Shown here one piece after another: positions 9,574 to 18,757 of a stretch of 64,000 nucleotides of DNA (the stretch's first letter is position 1; each line of letters begins with the position of its first letter). Source of the stretch: Snodgrassella communis (GTDB lineage Bacteria; Pseudomonadota; Gammaproteobacteria; Burkholderiales; Neisseriaceae); assembly GCF_914768045.1 (NCBI RefSeq), contig NZ_CAJZCD010000001.1, positions 124,001 to 188,000 of the forward strand. The letters are read 5' to 3'. Below the pieces are notes generated by a model. That model was not told the origin of the DNA, made no database searches, and worked only from the letters and a program-made list of their open reading frames with translations. The translations under genes and the position numbers were made by a program.

Positions 9574-9809
9574 TTAATTTGACTGTGTTAAAACAGATGC
9601 AGCAAAGACATTGATTTTCTAACTATATTTACCATTAGCTAAAACATTTGATATAAGAGTTTGCATTTCCTTCCCAGTTTGTTTTCTTGTTCCAGACTAA
9701 GCAAGTGCCGAACCAGCTCAACCTCCTTGGATAGCAGAAGCATTTGGATCAATAAGCGTTTTAGCAGCCTTGATTACTACACTCGGAGATGTTTTTTATT
9801 TCCAGCCAT
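9574..9809 (-). pseudogene. Decayed small Lys/Ser/Ala-rich protein gene
   Basis: A strong ribosome site (AAGGAGAC) precedes the ATG at 9809. Reading on, one base appears missing from the A-run at 9792-9797; in the corrected frame the peptide begins MAGNKKTSPSVVIKAAK and runs to a TAA at 9574. It is interrupted by three in-frame stops (TGA at 9718-9720 and two TAGs). About 78 codons in all. The composition resembles small Lys/Ser/Ala-rich hypothetical proteins found in many proteobacteria whose function I do not know. The clear frame between the stops shows this is a real gene in decay. Confidence 0.6.
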
Positions 9810-9981
9810 TTTGTCTCCTTCAAGTAATTAAACACAATATATATCAATTACAACGGATAAAAATATCTTAGTATTAACCGCATCTCTTTACTCAAACTGA
9901 ACAATATCAGCTTGAGTAATAATAAAAAAATTCAAAAACCCATATGTACTGGAAAAATACCGTAGCACCCAATCTACTTAA

Positions 9982-10566
9982 TTGTTACCAGTTATTACCT
10001 TGCACATATTAATACAACCACAATGCAGTGGCATAACATCAGCTACACAGAATACAACGCTATGTCCATTTTGTTCAGCCCCACCGCAGCCGCCATTATC
10101 CTACCGGTATCGCAGTATCAGGAAATCATGCATTAACTGTTATCCACACTTATCAGCACCAGCGTGTCAACGCAGACAGAACCCACCCGATAGCACATCT
10201 ATTACATTTAATCATAAAGTTAGCTACAGCCTGTCTCCCTGCCATCAGTATTTACCATCAAAACCAAGCTGGTAGGCATACAGATTGGTGAGCTTACTAT
10301 AGCATCCGCTTATAGTCGCCAGCATCTGGCTAACCGTACATTAACTGACAATGCTGCCCATGAATTTGGTATCATTTATGCCATGTAGATACAGATATTA
10401 TGACCAATCAGACCAACATTCTGGCCAATTTATTCATACTATTAGCCAAACCCACATCGTCTGTTATACGGCTCGTACGCCACTTTGCAAAATCTTTATC
10501 ACTGCCGTACAATCATTTTTAATATCTGATTCTATTCCTTATTTCGCTAAAGTCGTATACCCCTGA
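9982..10566 (+). other. Gene-free stretch with possible degraded coding remnants
   Basis: Short open frames occur in all phases, but none has a convincing start, ribosome site or recognisable motif. One segment (about 10069-10137) reads as a hydrophobic peptide ending in a stop, with a compatible continuation in the next frame, which suggests an old frameshifted membrane protein gene. I cannot identify it. Confidence 0.3.
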
Positions 10567-10646
10567 ACCAGATGACAGGTTTTCCCTGCCTCACCTATTA
10601 ACAGACAAAATATTCTTACCATCACATCTATAAGGAGTAGCAGCAT

Positions 10647-12017
10647 ATGGCTTACCAAACTATCAATCCGTTTACCAACGAAGTGGTTAAAACGTTCAGC
10701 AATCACACCGATACTGAAATAGAAAATACACTGAATCAGGCTTATGCCTTGTACCAATCAGCATGGGCGCAACCAGAAAACATAAGCGACAGACAGGCAT
10801 TACTGCGCCGTCTGGCAGATGTTATGATTCTGCATCAGGAAAAAATTGCCCGTACCATCACACTGGATATGGGTAAACTTCTGATTGAAAGTCGCAACGA
10901 AATTGCCAACTGCATCGAAATAGTACAATTCTATGCCGAACAGGCTGCCGACCTACTCAAACCAGTAGCGTATCCTAGCAAACTAGGAGATGGCTGGGTA
11001 GAACATCATCCTATTGGCATTATTCTGGCTATCGAGCCGTGGAACTTTCCGATTTATCAACTAATTCGCGTCATTGCTCCAGCAATAGCAGTAGGAAATC
11101 CGGTAGTAGCCAAACATGCCAGCAATGTACCACAGTGTGCGCAACTGGTAGAAGATTTACTGCACGAAGCCAATGCACCGGCTGGTACCTATACCAACCT
11201 GTTCGTCAGCCCAGACCAGATTGCCGCCATTATCAGCGACAGACGGGTGCAGGGTGTTGCCCTAACCGGTTCCGAAAGTGCTGGCAGCATTGTGGCCGCA
11301 CAGGCCGGCAGCAAACTGAAAAAAACCACCATGGAACTGGGCGGCAATGATGTATTCATAGTGACAGATGATGCAGATGTAATAGCTGCGGCACATACCG
11401 CTGTGGGTGGCCGGCTATATAACGCCGGACAGGTATGCACCGCGGCAAAACGTTATATCGTGCACGAAAAAGTAGCACCGCAATTTATTCAAATTGTACA
11501 GGACAGCTTTGCCAAAGTCATAATGGGCGATCCGCTGGATGAAAACACTACACTGGCACCACTTTCCTCAAGTAAAAGCAAAGAAAATTTGCAGAAACAG
11601 CTTGATGCAGCCATCGCCCATGGTGCTAAAGTATTGTGTGGCAATCAGCCAGCCGAAGGTAACTTCTTCACCCCTACCCTGATTACCGATATCAGTCGTG
11701 ACAATCCGGCCTATTTTGAAGAGTTTTTTGGCCCGGTAGCCCAACTGTATGTGGTTAAAAATGATGATGAAGCCATTGCTCTGGCCAATGATTCCCATTT
11801 TGGACTGGGTGGCACCGTGTTCTCTAAAGATATTGAGCGAGCAAAAAAGCTGGCCTCCCGAATCGAAACCGGAATGGTATTTATCAACCGCTTTGGTGAT
11901 TCAGTAGCCGAATTACCCTTTGGTGGAGTAAAACGCTCTGGTTTTGGACGTGAGCTGAGTGATTTAGGTATTAAAGAGTTTGTAAATCACAAACTGGTGG
12001 TTGTAAGTCAGAAATAA
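10647..12017 (+). CDS. NAD(P)-dependent succinate-semialdehyde dehydrogenase-type ALDH
   Basis: Oxidises an aldehyde, probably succinate semialdehyde, to the acid. 456 residues, the length of the YneI/Sad subgroup rather than the longer GabD. Visible catalytic features: EPWNFP near residue 131, the cofactor-binding TGSESAGS (about 209-216), the general base in ELGGND (about 231-236), and the catalytic Cys in NAGQVCTAAKR (about 262). C-terminal PFGGVKRSGFGRE is typical. A good AAGGAG site precedes the ATG. It stands alone, with the decayed region upstream and a terminator after it. Substrate preference is family-based inference. Confidence 0.85.
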   Translation: MAYQTINPFTNEVVKTFSNHTDTEIENTLNQAYALYQSAWAQPENISDRQALLRRLADVMILHQEKIARTITLDMGKLLIESRNEIANCIEIVQFYAEQAADLLKPVAYPSKLGDGWVEHHPIGIILAIEPWNFPIYQLIRVIAPAIAVGNPVVAKHASNVPQCAQLVEDLLHEANAPAGTYTNLFVSPDQIAAIISDRRVQGVALTGSESAGSIVAAQAGSKLKKTTMELGGNDVFIVTDDADVIAAAHTAVGGRLYNAGQVCTAAKRYIVHEKVAPQFIQIVQDSFAKVIMGDPLDENTTLAPLSSSKSKENLQKQLDAAIAHGAKVLCGNQPAEGNFFTPTLITDISRDNPAYFEEFFGPVAQLYVVKNDDEAIALANDSHFGLGGTVFSKDIERAKKLASRIETGMVFINRFGDSVAELPFGGVKRSGFGRELSDLGIKEFVNHKLVVVSQK

Positions 12018-12036
12018 ATCTTTCTAATTGCCAGTT

Positions 12037-12068
12037 AAAAAGCAGTCTGTCATAACAGACTGCTTTTT
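12037..12068. terminator. Bidirectional terminator after the aldehyde dehydrogenase
   Basis: Perfect 14-bp stem (12037-12050 with 12055-12068) with a CATA loop, A-run on one side and T-run on the other. Serves the aldehyde dehydrogenase and the convergent lipoprotein gene. Confidence 0.9.
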
Positions 12069-12128
12069 AACGGCTGAAAGAATAAAATTTTGCGAATTTA
12101 TCATAACAAACAGCAACAGCCATTGCGC

Positions 12129-12617
12129 CTAATCACTTTGTACATTGAATTCAACCCGATTAGGCAAGCCTTTAGGCACAATCAATAATACAAACGCTCG
12201 CATCTGATAGCCCAGCTCAGCACCAGATCGGATACGTAGATTTAATACCAGCCTGTCCTGAACAAGTTTTAGAATCAATGGCCTGATATCCAATTGTTGC
12301 TGTACTATTCCGACATCAAATACCAGTACGTCCTGAGTGGTAAAATCAATCGGCGTAGGTTTCCCTGCTTCGCCCATGGTTGCAGCCACCGAAAAATAAC
12401 GGGCAAATACTTCTGCCGAAGTAATATGCCGTGGTACTGATTCAGTTACCGTATTTTTAATAAAATAATTACTCGCCTGCTGGTAAGATACCGGCACTGC
12501 ATTTTGGCTACCTAGCCGAGCCGAAGCCTTGGCTGCCATGATCGAGGGATGATTACAACCACCCAGTAAGCCAGCCAGCACCAGACAAAAACATATAGAG
12601 CGAATATAACCACACAT
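12129..12617 (-). CDS. Hypothetical lipoprotein
   Basis: 162 residues beginning with a signal peptide that ends in a lipobox LLGGC (Cys at about residue 21), so it is likely an envelope lipoprotein. The remainder is a mixed alpha/beta sequence with no motif I recognise. The start ATG is supported by an AGGAGG-like site just upstream. It is followed (transcriptionally preceded) by the DUF423 gene 32 bases away on the same strand, so the two are probably co-transcribed. Confidence 0.7.
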   Translation of the reverse strand: MCGYIRSICFCLVLAGLLGGCNHPSIMAAKASARLGSQNAVPVSYQQASNYFIKNTVTESVPRHITSAEVFARYFSVAATMGEAGKPTPIDFTTQDVLVFDVGIVQQQLDIRPLILKLVQDRLVLNLRIRSGAELGYQMRAFVLLIVPKGLPNRVEFNVQSD

Positions 12618-12649
12618 CGCATACCTCCTGCCAGAATCAATGAAAATGA

Positions 12650-13009
12650 CTACTGCTTAAAAGCCAGCCATGCCAACATTAGCCAGCCAATAATCATTAA
12701 TATTCCGCCCACCGGAGTAATCGCACCCAACCAGCGTGGTAACCCTAAAGCCATCAGATACAGCGAACCACAAAAAATAATCAGCCCCAGCTGTAGCAGG
12801 CAAAACGGCATTTTTACCGCAAATGACGGCATAACTCTTGCCAGTACACCCAATGCCAGTAAGCCCAGCGCATGCCAGAAAAAATACTGTGTAGCCGTAA
12901 ACCACCATTGCAGTTGCTGCGCACTAGCCGTATGCTTTAATCCATGCGCGCCGAATGCCCCTAGCATAACAGCTACAGCCAGATTAACCGCTGCCGTACC
13001 TAACCACAT
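12650..13009 (-). CDS. DUF423 family small membrane protein (YgdD-like)
   Basis: 119 residues from the ATG at 13009, which has a GAGGAG site seven bases upstream; an upstream in-frame start at 13099 would add 30 unlikely residues. Four hydrophobic helices and the family signature GAFGAHGLK near residue 20 followed by a Trp/Phe/His-rich patch (QWWFTATQYFFWHALGL) are visible. Members are inner-membrane proteins of unknown function. Confidence 0.85.
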   Translation of the reverse strand: MWLGTAAVNLAVAVMLGAFGAHGLKHTASAQQLQWWFTATQYFFWHALGLLALGVLARVMPSFAVKMPFCLLQLGLIIFCGSLYLMALGLPRWLGAITPVGGILMIIGWLMLAWLAFKQ

Positions 13010-13213
13010 AAAATACTCCTCATCATTAACATAGCCTGTAAATCCGTACCGCTTAAAGCTGATTAGCTGTACAGCCACACCATTCAGCCAGAAAGCCACA
13101 GTATAAGACCACAGAATCGACTAGCAAATCACTTTAATGGCGTGTATTAAAATACTCAGCCACAACAGATCCATATTTATCATAGCGACTGCCAGATTGT
13201 CTTAACCACAAAT

Positions 13214-13248
13214 AAAAACTGACTAATCTACCGGATTAGTCAGTTTTT
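13214..13248. terminator. Terminator downstream of the small secreted protein gene
   Basis: Perfect 15-bp stem (13214-13228 with 13234-13248), flanked by A and T runs, so able to work in both directions. Confidence 0.9.
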
Positions 13249-13280
13249 AGCATTCAGGCCACAATTAGCCTTTTATCATA

Positions 13281-13562
13281 TTATTTACAGCTAATACCAG
13301 CTATTTGTGGCGTATTTGCTGTACCTACCTTAATAACACAACTGGTACTGCTGCTACCAGATACAGTCAGACTTCCGGCAGCCAGATTCATGTTCAGGGG
13401 TTGTTTCACACCCATTTTCACTGCGGTGCTGGCCAGTTTCTGTACTTCTTCTGGTGCATAGGCAGTATTATTAGTTGCAATCTTAATATCCTTAGCGCCA
13501 GCGCTTACCGCTACCAACAGCCCTAAAGAAAGCATCAAGCCATTTCGTATCAATTTATTCAT
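13281..13562 (-). CDS. Small exported protein of unknown function
   Basis: 93 residues. A clean Sec signal peptide (residues 1-23, AxA site at VSAGAK) and an AAAGGAG ribosome site make it a real gene. The mature part of about 70 residues contains two cysteines (in TSCVIK and at GISCK, the penultimate position), well placed for a disulfide in the periplasm. It has its own terminator and stands between the DUF423 gene and the cyd genes. I do not recognise a family. Confidence 0.7.
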   Translation of the reverse strand: MNKLIRNGLMLSLGLLVAVSAGAKDIKIATNNTAYAPEEVQKLASTAVKMGVKQPLNMNLAAGSLTVSGSSSTSCVIKVGTANTPQIAGISCK

Positions 13563-13720
13563 CGGGCTCCTTTCCTAAAAGAAAAACCACAAAATATACT
13601 AAAGCAAACGCGCAAGATTTTCCAGAAAAATTATTGTAACTTACCTCACCTCAGCAGAAATTAGCATACCAAAAGCATAATATTGTTATTAATACACTCA
13701 TTATAACTATAATTACACAT

Positions 13721-13752
13721 AAAAAGCTGTATACCAACTCATGGTATACAGC
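13721..13752 (-). terminator. Terminator of the cydABX transcript
   Basis: Perfect 11-bp stem (13726-13736 with 13742-13752), 5-base loop, followed on the minus strand by five Ts (13721-13725). It lies 76 bases after the cydX stop. Confidence 0.85.
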
Positions 13753-13827
13753 CAGCTAAAGTAACATTAAATTGAGCAAATATTCAGGATATATACAGCT
13801 GAAACTAAACCTGCAAACTATTTTCAG

Positions 13828-13944
13828 TTATTGCGATTGCTGGTCTGATGCTTCCCTGTCCTGCTGATATTCACCCCACAAAGCATTTACTACTCCCAAA
13901 AGTATGGCAAAGCCAATTCCCAAACACCAGGCGAAATACCACAT
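13828..13944 (-). CDS. cydX: Cytochrome bd oxidase small subunit CydX
   Basis: A 38-residue single-helix membrane protein beginning MWYFAW, the hallmark of CydX, with an AAGGAG site six bases before the ATG. It is hidden inside a longer open frame starting at 14076, whose upstream part is not coding. CydX sits beside CydA and is needed for stability and activity of the bd oxidase. It follows cydB by 62 bases, the canonical cydA-cydB-cydX order. The charged tail after the helix (EYQQDREASDQQSQ) fits family members. Confidence 0.9.
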   Translation of the reverse strand: MWYFAWCLGIGFAILLGVVNALWGEYQQDREASDQQSQ

Positions 13945-14006
13945 AAAAAACTCCTTGATTTGTGTTCTGCCTGTCAGCCACTGCGCACTGGCAGGCAAAG
14001 CCATTT

Positions 14007-15158
14007 TTAATATGCACTGTGATCGTTTTTGCGAATATGCTCGCCAGTTACCTTGCCGCGCATTACCCGATAACACCAGCCGGTATAAAACAACACAATC
14101 GGCACAAAAATAATTGCAGCCACCAGCATCACAGTTAAAGTAAATTCACTGGAACTGGCATCCCACACTGTCAGGCTGGAACGCAGGTCTGTACTGGAGG
14201 GCATAATAAAAGGGAACATCGCCACACCGGCTGTACCGATTACCCCGGCCAGACCAAGTGCAGAAGACCAGAATGCCACAAAATTCTTACCATTCTTCGC
14301 CAGTAACCATGCCAGAATAAAGCCTACATATGCCAGTACTGGAATCAACAGTAACAGTGGATATTGCTGAAAATTCTTCATCCATGAACCAACCGCAGTA
14401 ACCACCTGCTTATTCAGAGGATCCGGAGCAGCAGCTGGTAAATAGCTTCCGGCTACCATCGTGTATCCATTAATCCCCATATCAATCCAGATACCGGCCA
14501 GCGAAAACGTTACTACCACCACAATTAATGCAATTGTACTGGCACGCAGCGCCCGTTCTCTCACCACATCTTCGGTACGTAAAGCCAGATAAATTGCACC
14601 ATGGAAAATAATCATTGCAGCAGATACCACACCACACAACAGACTGAATGGATTGAGCAGCCCCCAGAATGTGCCGGTATAGAAAGAACGCAAATCATCA
14701 TCAAAATGAAACGGTACGCCAAGCAACAGATTACCAAATGCCACACCAAAAATCAGCGGTGGCACAAAACTGCCGACAAACAGCAGCCAGTCCCAAGAGG
14801 AGCGCCACTGCGGATTATTAATTTTACTGCGATAATCAAAACCTACCGGACGGAAGAACAAAGCCCACAACACTGCCATCATTGCCCAGTAGAAACCGGA
14901 AAATGCGGTTGCATAAGCATATGGCCAAGCGGCAAAAATGGCACCACCACCGGTAATAAACCATACCTGATTTCCATCCCAGTGCGGGCCTACCGTATTA
15001 ATAATCACACGGCGTTCATTATCGCTTCTGCCTACAAATGGAAGTAGAGCACCTACACCCATATCCTGCCCGTCCATAATGGCAAAACCAATCAGCAGAA
15101 CCCCCAGCAACAACCACCAAATGAACTTCAATACTGGATAATCCAAGAAGAATTCCAT
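14007..15158 (-). CDS. cydB: Cytochrome bd ubiquinol oxidase subunit II
   Basis: Quinol oxidase subunit, 383 residues, about nine membrane helices. The N-terminal DGQDMGVGALLPF and GPHWDGNQVW motifs are highly conserved in CydB and line the proton/oxygen path. It heterodimerises with CydA to hold hemes b558, b595 and d. Nine bases separate it from cydA, so the two are co-translated. Confidence 0.96.
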   Translation of the reverse strand: MEFFLDYPVLKFIWWLLLGVLLIGFAIMDGQDMGVGALLPFVGRSDNERRVIINTVGPHWDGNQVWFITGGGAIFAAWPYAYATAFSGFYWAMMAVLWALFFRPVGFDYRSKINNPQWRSSWDWLLFVGSFVPPLIFGVAFGNLLLGVPFHFDDDLRSFYTGTFWGLLNPFSLLCGVVSAAMIIFHGAIYLALRTEDVVRERALRASTIALIVVVVTFSLAGIWIDMGINGYTMVAGSYLPAAAPDPLNKQVVTAVGSWMKNFQQYPLLLLIPVLAYVGFILAWLLAKNGKNFVAFWSSALGLAGVIGTAGVAMFPFIMPSSTDLRSSLTVWDASSSEFTLTVMLVAAIIFVPIVLFYTGWCYRVMRGKVTGEHIRKNDHSAY

Positions 15159-15167
15159 AGTCTACTC

Positions 15168-16712
15168 CTAATGCTCAGCTTCATTGGCATAACATCCCGT
15201 GCCCAATGAGCCCGGCCCCTGACGCGAAAACCGTACCATAAGATACATTTCCACAATCAGTAATATCGTGTACAGCGTTACAAACCCGAAAATTGATCCC
15301 CAGATATTGGCGGCAGTTAACGAAGAAACAGACAAATTGGTTGGTAATACACCATATACTGTCCATGGCTGGCGGCCATATTCTGCTACAAACCATCCAG
15401 CTTCACAGGCCAGCCATGGCAATGGCAAACTCCAGAAAGTCCACTTGAGCAACCAGCGTTTTTCAGCAAAATTATTTTTAACCGAAGCATAAAAGGCCAC
15501 AGCCATCAATAAAAGCATCAAAAAGCCACTCAATACCATAATACGGAAACTCCAGAACATCGGAGTCACACGTGGAATGGTTTCTCGTGCAGCATGAACA
15601 ATATCAGCTTCAGTAGCCTGACGTACATCCGGTACATAAGATTTCAACAACAGACCAAAGCCCAGATCATTACCATATTTTTTTAGAGTGGCCTGTGCCT
15701 GTTCATCAGTACGATTTTTCCGTAACACTTCCAGAGCAATTACCGCCTCACGACCATTGCGGATACGCTCAATATTTTCAACAATAATTTCCTTAATCCC
15801 CGGAATCTGCTTATCCAGCGATCGAGTGCCAATCAGCCCCATTGCCCACGGAATTTCAATTGCAAAATCATTTTTCATTGCCTGTTCATTTGGTATAGCA
15901 ATCAAATTAAATGAAGCCGGAGCTGGTTCAGTTTCCCACATTGCCTCCAGCGTAGCCATTTTAGTTTGCTGCGACTTACCAACTGTATAGCCAGACTCAT
16001 CGCCAAGCACAATCACCGACAGAATTGACGCCATACCAAAAGCAACAGCGATACGGAAGCTTTTCTTAGCAAATTCCACATCCTGACGTTTTAACAGATA
16101 CCAGGCAGAAATAGACATCACAAAAATCGCACCGGTTACATAACCAGCGGATACCGTATGCACAAACTTATTCTGCGCCACCTCATTAAGGAAAATATCC
16201 GCAAAACTAGTCATTTCCATACGCATGGATTCAAAGTTGAAATGCGCGCCTACCGGGTCTTGCATCCAGCCATTGGCCACCAGAATCCACAATGCAGACA
16301 GATTGGTGCCCAAAGCCATCAATACAGTAACCATAAGATGACCGGGGCGACTTAACCGATCCCAGGCAAAAAAGAACAAACCTACAAAGGTAGATTCCAG
16401 AAAAAAAGCCATCAGCCCTTCAATAGCCAGTGGAGCACCGAATATATCCCCGACATAGTGCGAGTAATACGACCAGTTAGTACCGAACTGGAATTCCATT
16501 GTAATCCCAGTGGTTACCCCCAGAGCAAAATTAATACCAAATAATTTACCCCAGAAGCGCGTCATATCCTTGTAAATCTGCTTGCCGGTTAACACATAGA
16601 CTGATTCCATTATTACCAGAATCCATGTCATCCCTAGTGTCAGCGGTACAAACAAAAAGTGATAAAGCGCGACCAGTGCAAACTGCAACCTAGACAGTTC
16701 TACCAAATCCAT
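15168..16712 (-). CDS. cydA: Cytochrome bd ubiquinol oxidase subunit I
   Basis: Catalytic subunit: oxidises ubiquinol and reduces oxygen with high affinity at low oxygen tension. 514 residues, close to E. coli CydA (about 522). The heme-ligand His in the first helix ([13 protein letters not shown]), the quinol-site motif [17 protein letters not shown] (about residue 235) and a long Q-loop with many charged residues are present, so it is the long-Q-loop (E. coli-like) type. First gene of cydABX; an FNR-type site lies about 300 bases upstream. Confidence 0.96.
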   Translation of the reverse strand: MDLVELSRLQFALVALYHFLFVPLTLGMTWILVIMESVYVLTGKQIYKDMTRFWGKLFGINFALGVTTGITMEFQFGTNWSYYSHYVGDIFGAPLAIEGLMAFFLESTFVGLFFFAWDRLSRPGHLMVTVLMALGTNLSALWILVANGWMQDPVGAHFNFESMRMEMTSFADIFLNEVAQNKFVHTVSAGYVTGAIFVMSISAWYLLKRQDVEFAKKSFRIAVAFGMASILSVIVLGDESGYTVGKSQQTKMATLEAMWETEPAPASFNLIAIPNEQAMKNDFAIEIPWAMGLIGTRSLDKQIPGIKEIIVENIERIRNGREAVIALEVLRKNRTDEQAQATLKKYGNDLGFGLLLKSYVPDVRQATEADIVHAARETIPRVTPMFWSFRIMVLSGFLMLLLMAVAFYASVKNNFAEKRWLLKWTFWSLPLPWLACEAGWFVAEYGRQPWTVYGVLPTNLSVSSLTAANIWGSIFGFVTLYTILLIVEMYLMVRFSRQGPGSLGTGCYANEAEH

Positions 16713-16971
16713 AGCTTTGTTCCCTATATTTATATTAATAAATTTTTATTCAGTTCTTAATAGCACCAGTTACAATATTATCCTGATTACATAGAACAAA
16801 ATGTACTATAACAAATCAGAAATTTTAAACTTAAAATAAAAATTTCCTGATATGAACATATTTAAACTTAAATCAAAAAAAGCAAAAATTAAGATAAATA
16901 AAACTTACATTACAGATAAACAATTAAATTTTTGCATTAACAACATAAATTCTACATACATAGAAGTATTA

Positions 16972-17022
16972 ATTATAAAACAATGGATTTTATCTGCACA
17001 ACATAAACTTGATTTACATCAA
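16972..17022 (-). promoter_or_regulatory. Perfect FNR/ANR site with a downstream -10 element, upstream of cydA
   Basis: TTGATTTACATCAA at 17009-17022 is an exact match to the FNR consensus TTGAT-N4-ATCAA. On the minus strand a TATAAT (16972-16977) follows about 31 bases later, leading towards cydA with a leader of roughly 250 bases. The separation is not the textbook -41.5 position, so whether it acts as activator or repressor is open. The rest of 16713-17095 is AT-rich and gene-free. Confidence 0.7.
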
Positions 17023-17095
17023 ATAATATTTCCTTTTCAAAAATAAACATGCCAGCACCATAATAAAAATTACATCAGCTAACAATTTATCAAAG

Positions 17096-18757
17096 TCAGT
17101 TTCCACCTATATGCAGTACTTGCGCATCCGGCCATGGATTAAGCTGATGACTGGCCACAATCAGAATCCCATGCTGCTGATGCCGCCTGAGCATCGATGC
17201 CAGTGCCATTTGAGTGTGCTCATCAATACCAGCAAAAGGCTCATCCAGAATCATTAGCGCATAAGGGCGCAGCAATAAACGCGCCAGAGCAATCCTCCGC
17301 GCCTGCCCACCCGACACCGCTGCACCATATTCACCCAAGGGCGTATCCAGTTTTTCAGGCTGATTCTCAGCCCATACAGCCAGCCCGACATCAGTTAATA
17401 CCGCCCATAACTCATCATCCGTAGCCTCTGCTTTACCCAAACGCAGATTTTCGGCCAAAGTCAAATCAAATATATCCAGCTGCTGTGCCAGATAGGCTAT
17501 CTGTCCCTGCCATTGCCATGCTGAAAATGGCTGCTGATTACAATACAGCTTGCCACTTGCAGGTTGCAGCTCATCCGCCAACACAGACAATAGTGTTGAC
17601 TTCCCTGCGCCCGATGCGCCCTGTAACAGCAGAATATCACCATTAATTACATCAAAATTAACATTTTCAGCACCATTCAACGCATCCGGCCAGCGCGCAG
17701 ATATTCCCCGCGCCTGCAAATGCAATCGTACCGGTAAGATTTGTTTGGCGCATTCCTCCGATATCTGTGCTGGCACAATAGCATTCAGTCGCACACACGC
17801 AGCCCTGCACAAACCATATGTCATCATATTCATACCCAGTACCAGCACCAATTCCGCAAAGCCAAACACAGCCAGTAATAAGGCCAGTAACATCGCAACA
17901 GATAAAGTGCCATTGCCTGACAGCGTGCTCCCCAGCCACAGCAGCATTGCTGCTGCTACAGCCAGACATACCTGCTGTAATAGCACTACCTTACCCGCCA
18001 GTTGCTGCTGGCGTAACTGTTCATGAACATAAATCCGGTCTTCAGCAAGAAAAGCAGTAGCAAAACGCGGCCATTGCTGCCACTGTAATAGCGCAGTTAA
18101 CGCTTCCAGCGGTTGCAGCAAAGCTGAACGTCGTTGCTCAGCTTGCGCAGCCTGCTGCCTACCCCAGCTTTGCCCGTACCAGACGGCCACAGCAGGAATA
18201 AGCACTGTTGCCAGCAATAAAGGAATACCCAGATACAACGCCAGCAACCCATTGGCCACAATTGAAGTTAAACCAAGAATGCACAGCAGCATAATGAGTG
18301 CCCATAACCATGGCAAAACCACACTCAGCGGCCAGTTATTAAGAAGTTCAATATCACTGAGCAAACGGTGCATCTGGCGTAAAGATGCCGATTGCTGCTG
18401 TTTACCTGTAGCCAGACGCGCAAACAGACTACTGCGCAAATCTGCCAGCAAACCCAGCACCGCATCATGCGATCCCAGACGCTCACCATAGCGACCGGCC
18501 GTTCGCACAATGGCCAGCAAACGGATTACCCCAGCGGGCGTAAAATAATTAAACGTATAGGCTGTTGCCAGATTCACCACCCCCGCCAGCCCGGCAGCTG
18601 TAATAAACCAGCCTGATAAAGCCAGCAAAGCAATACTGGCAATAGCCGTTGCCTGCCCCAGAAGCCACGCCAGCATCCAGACACCCTTGCGGCTCAATAA
18701 AAGATTCGATAATTTTAATTGCTGTCCCGACCACAACAAATGGTAATGTTTCATCAT
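17096..18757 (-). CDS. cydC: Thiol/heme ABC exporter subunit CydC
   Basis: Half-transporter of CydDC, which exports cysteine and glutathione to the periplasm and is required for cytochrome bd assembly. 553 residues from the ATG at 18757 (AGGAG six bases upstream; the ATG overlaps the cydD stop); an upstream frame start at 18802 lies inside cydD. Six membrane helices are followed by an ATPase domain with GASGAGKST (Walker A), VSGGQARRIALAR (signature) and MILDEPFAGID (Walker B). Confidence 0.93.
   Translation of the reverse strand: MMKHYHLLWSGQQLKLSNLLLSRKGVWMLAWLLGQATAIASIALLALSGWFITAAGLAGVVNLATAYTFNYFTPAGVIRLLAIVRTAGRYGERLGSHDAVLGLLADLRSSLFARLATGKQQQSASLRQMHRLLSDIELLNNWPLSVVLPWLWALIMLLCILGLTSIVANGLLALYLGIPLLLATVLIPAVAVWYGQSWGRQQAAQAEQRRSALLQPLEALTALLQWQQWPRFATAFLAEDRIYVHEQLRQQQLAGKVVLLQQVCLAVAAAMLLWLGSTLSGNGTLSVAMLLALLLAVFGFAELVLVLGMNMMTYGLCRAACVRLNAIVPAQISEECAKQILPVRLHLQARGISARWPDALNGAENVNFDVINGDILLLQGASGAGKSTLLSVLADELQPASGKLYCNQQPFSAWQWQGQIAYLAQQLDIFDLTLAENLRLGKAEATDDELWAVLTDVGLAVWAENQPEKLDTPLGEYGAAVSGGQARRIALARLLLRPYALMILDEPFAGIDEHTQMALASMLRRHQQHGILIVASHQLNPWPDAQVLHIGGN

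Noticed and set aside
16852-17046. 64-codon plus-strand frame in the cydA upstream region
   Set aside because: Lys/Ile/Asn-rich peptide typical of AT-rich noncoding DNA; it overlaps the FNR site and has no ribosome site.
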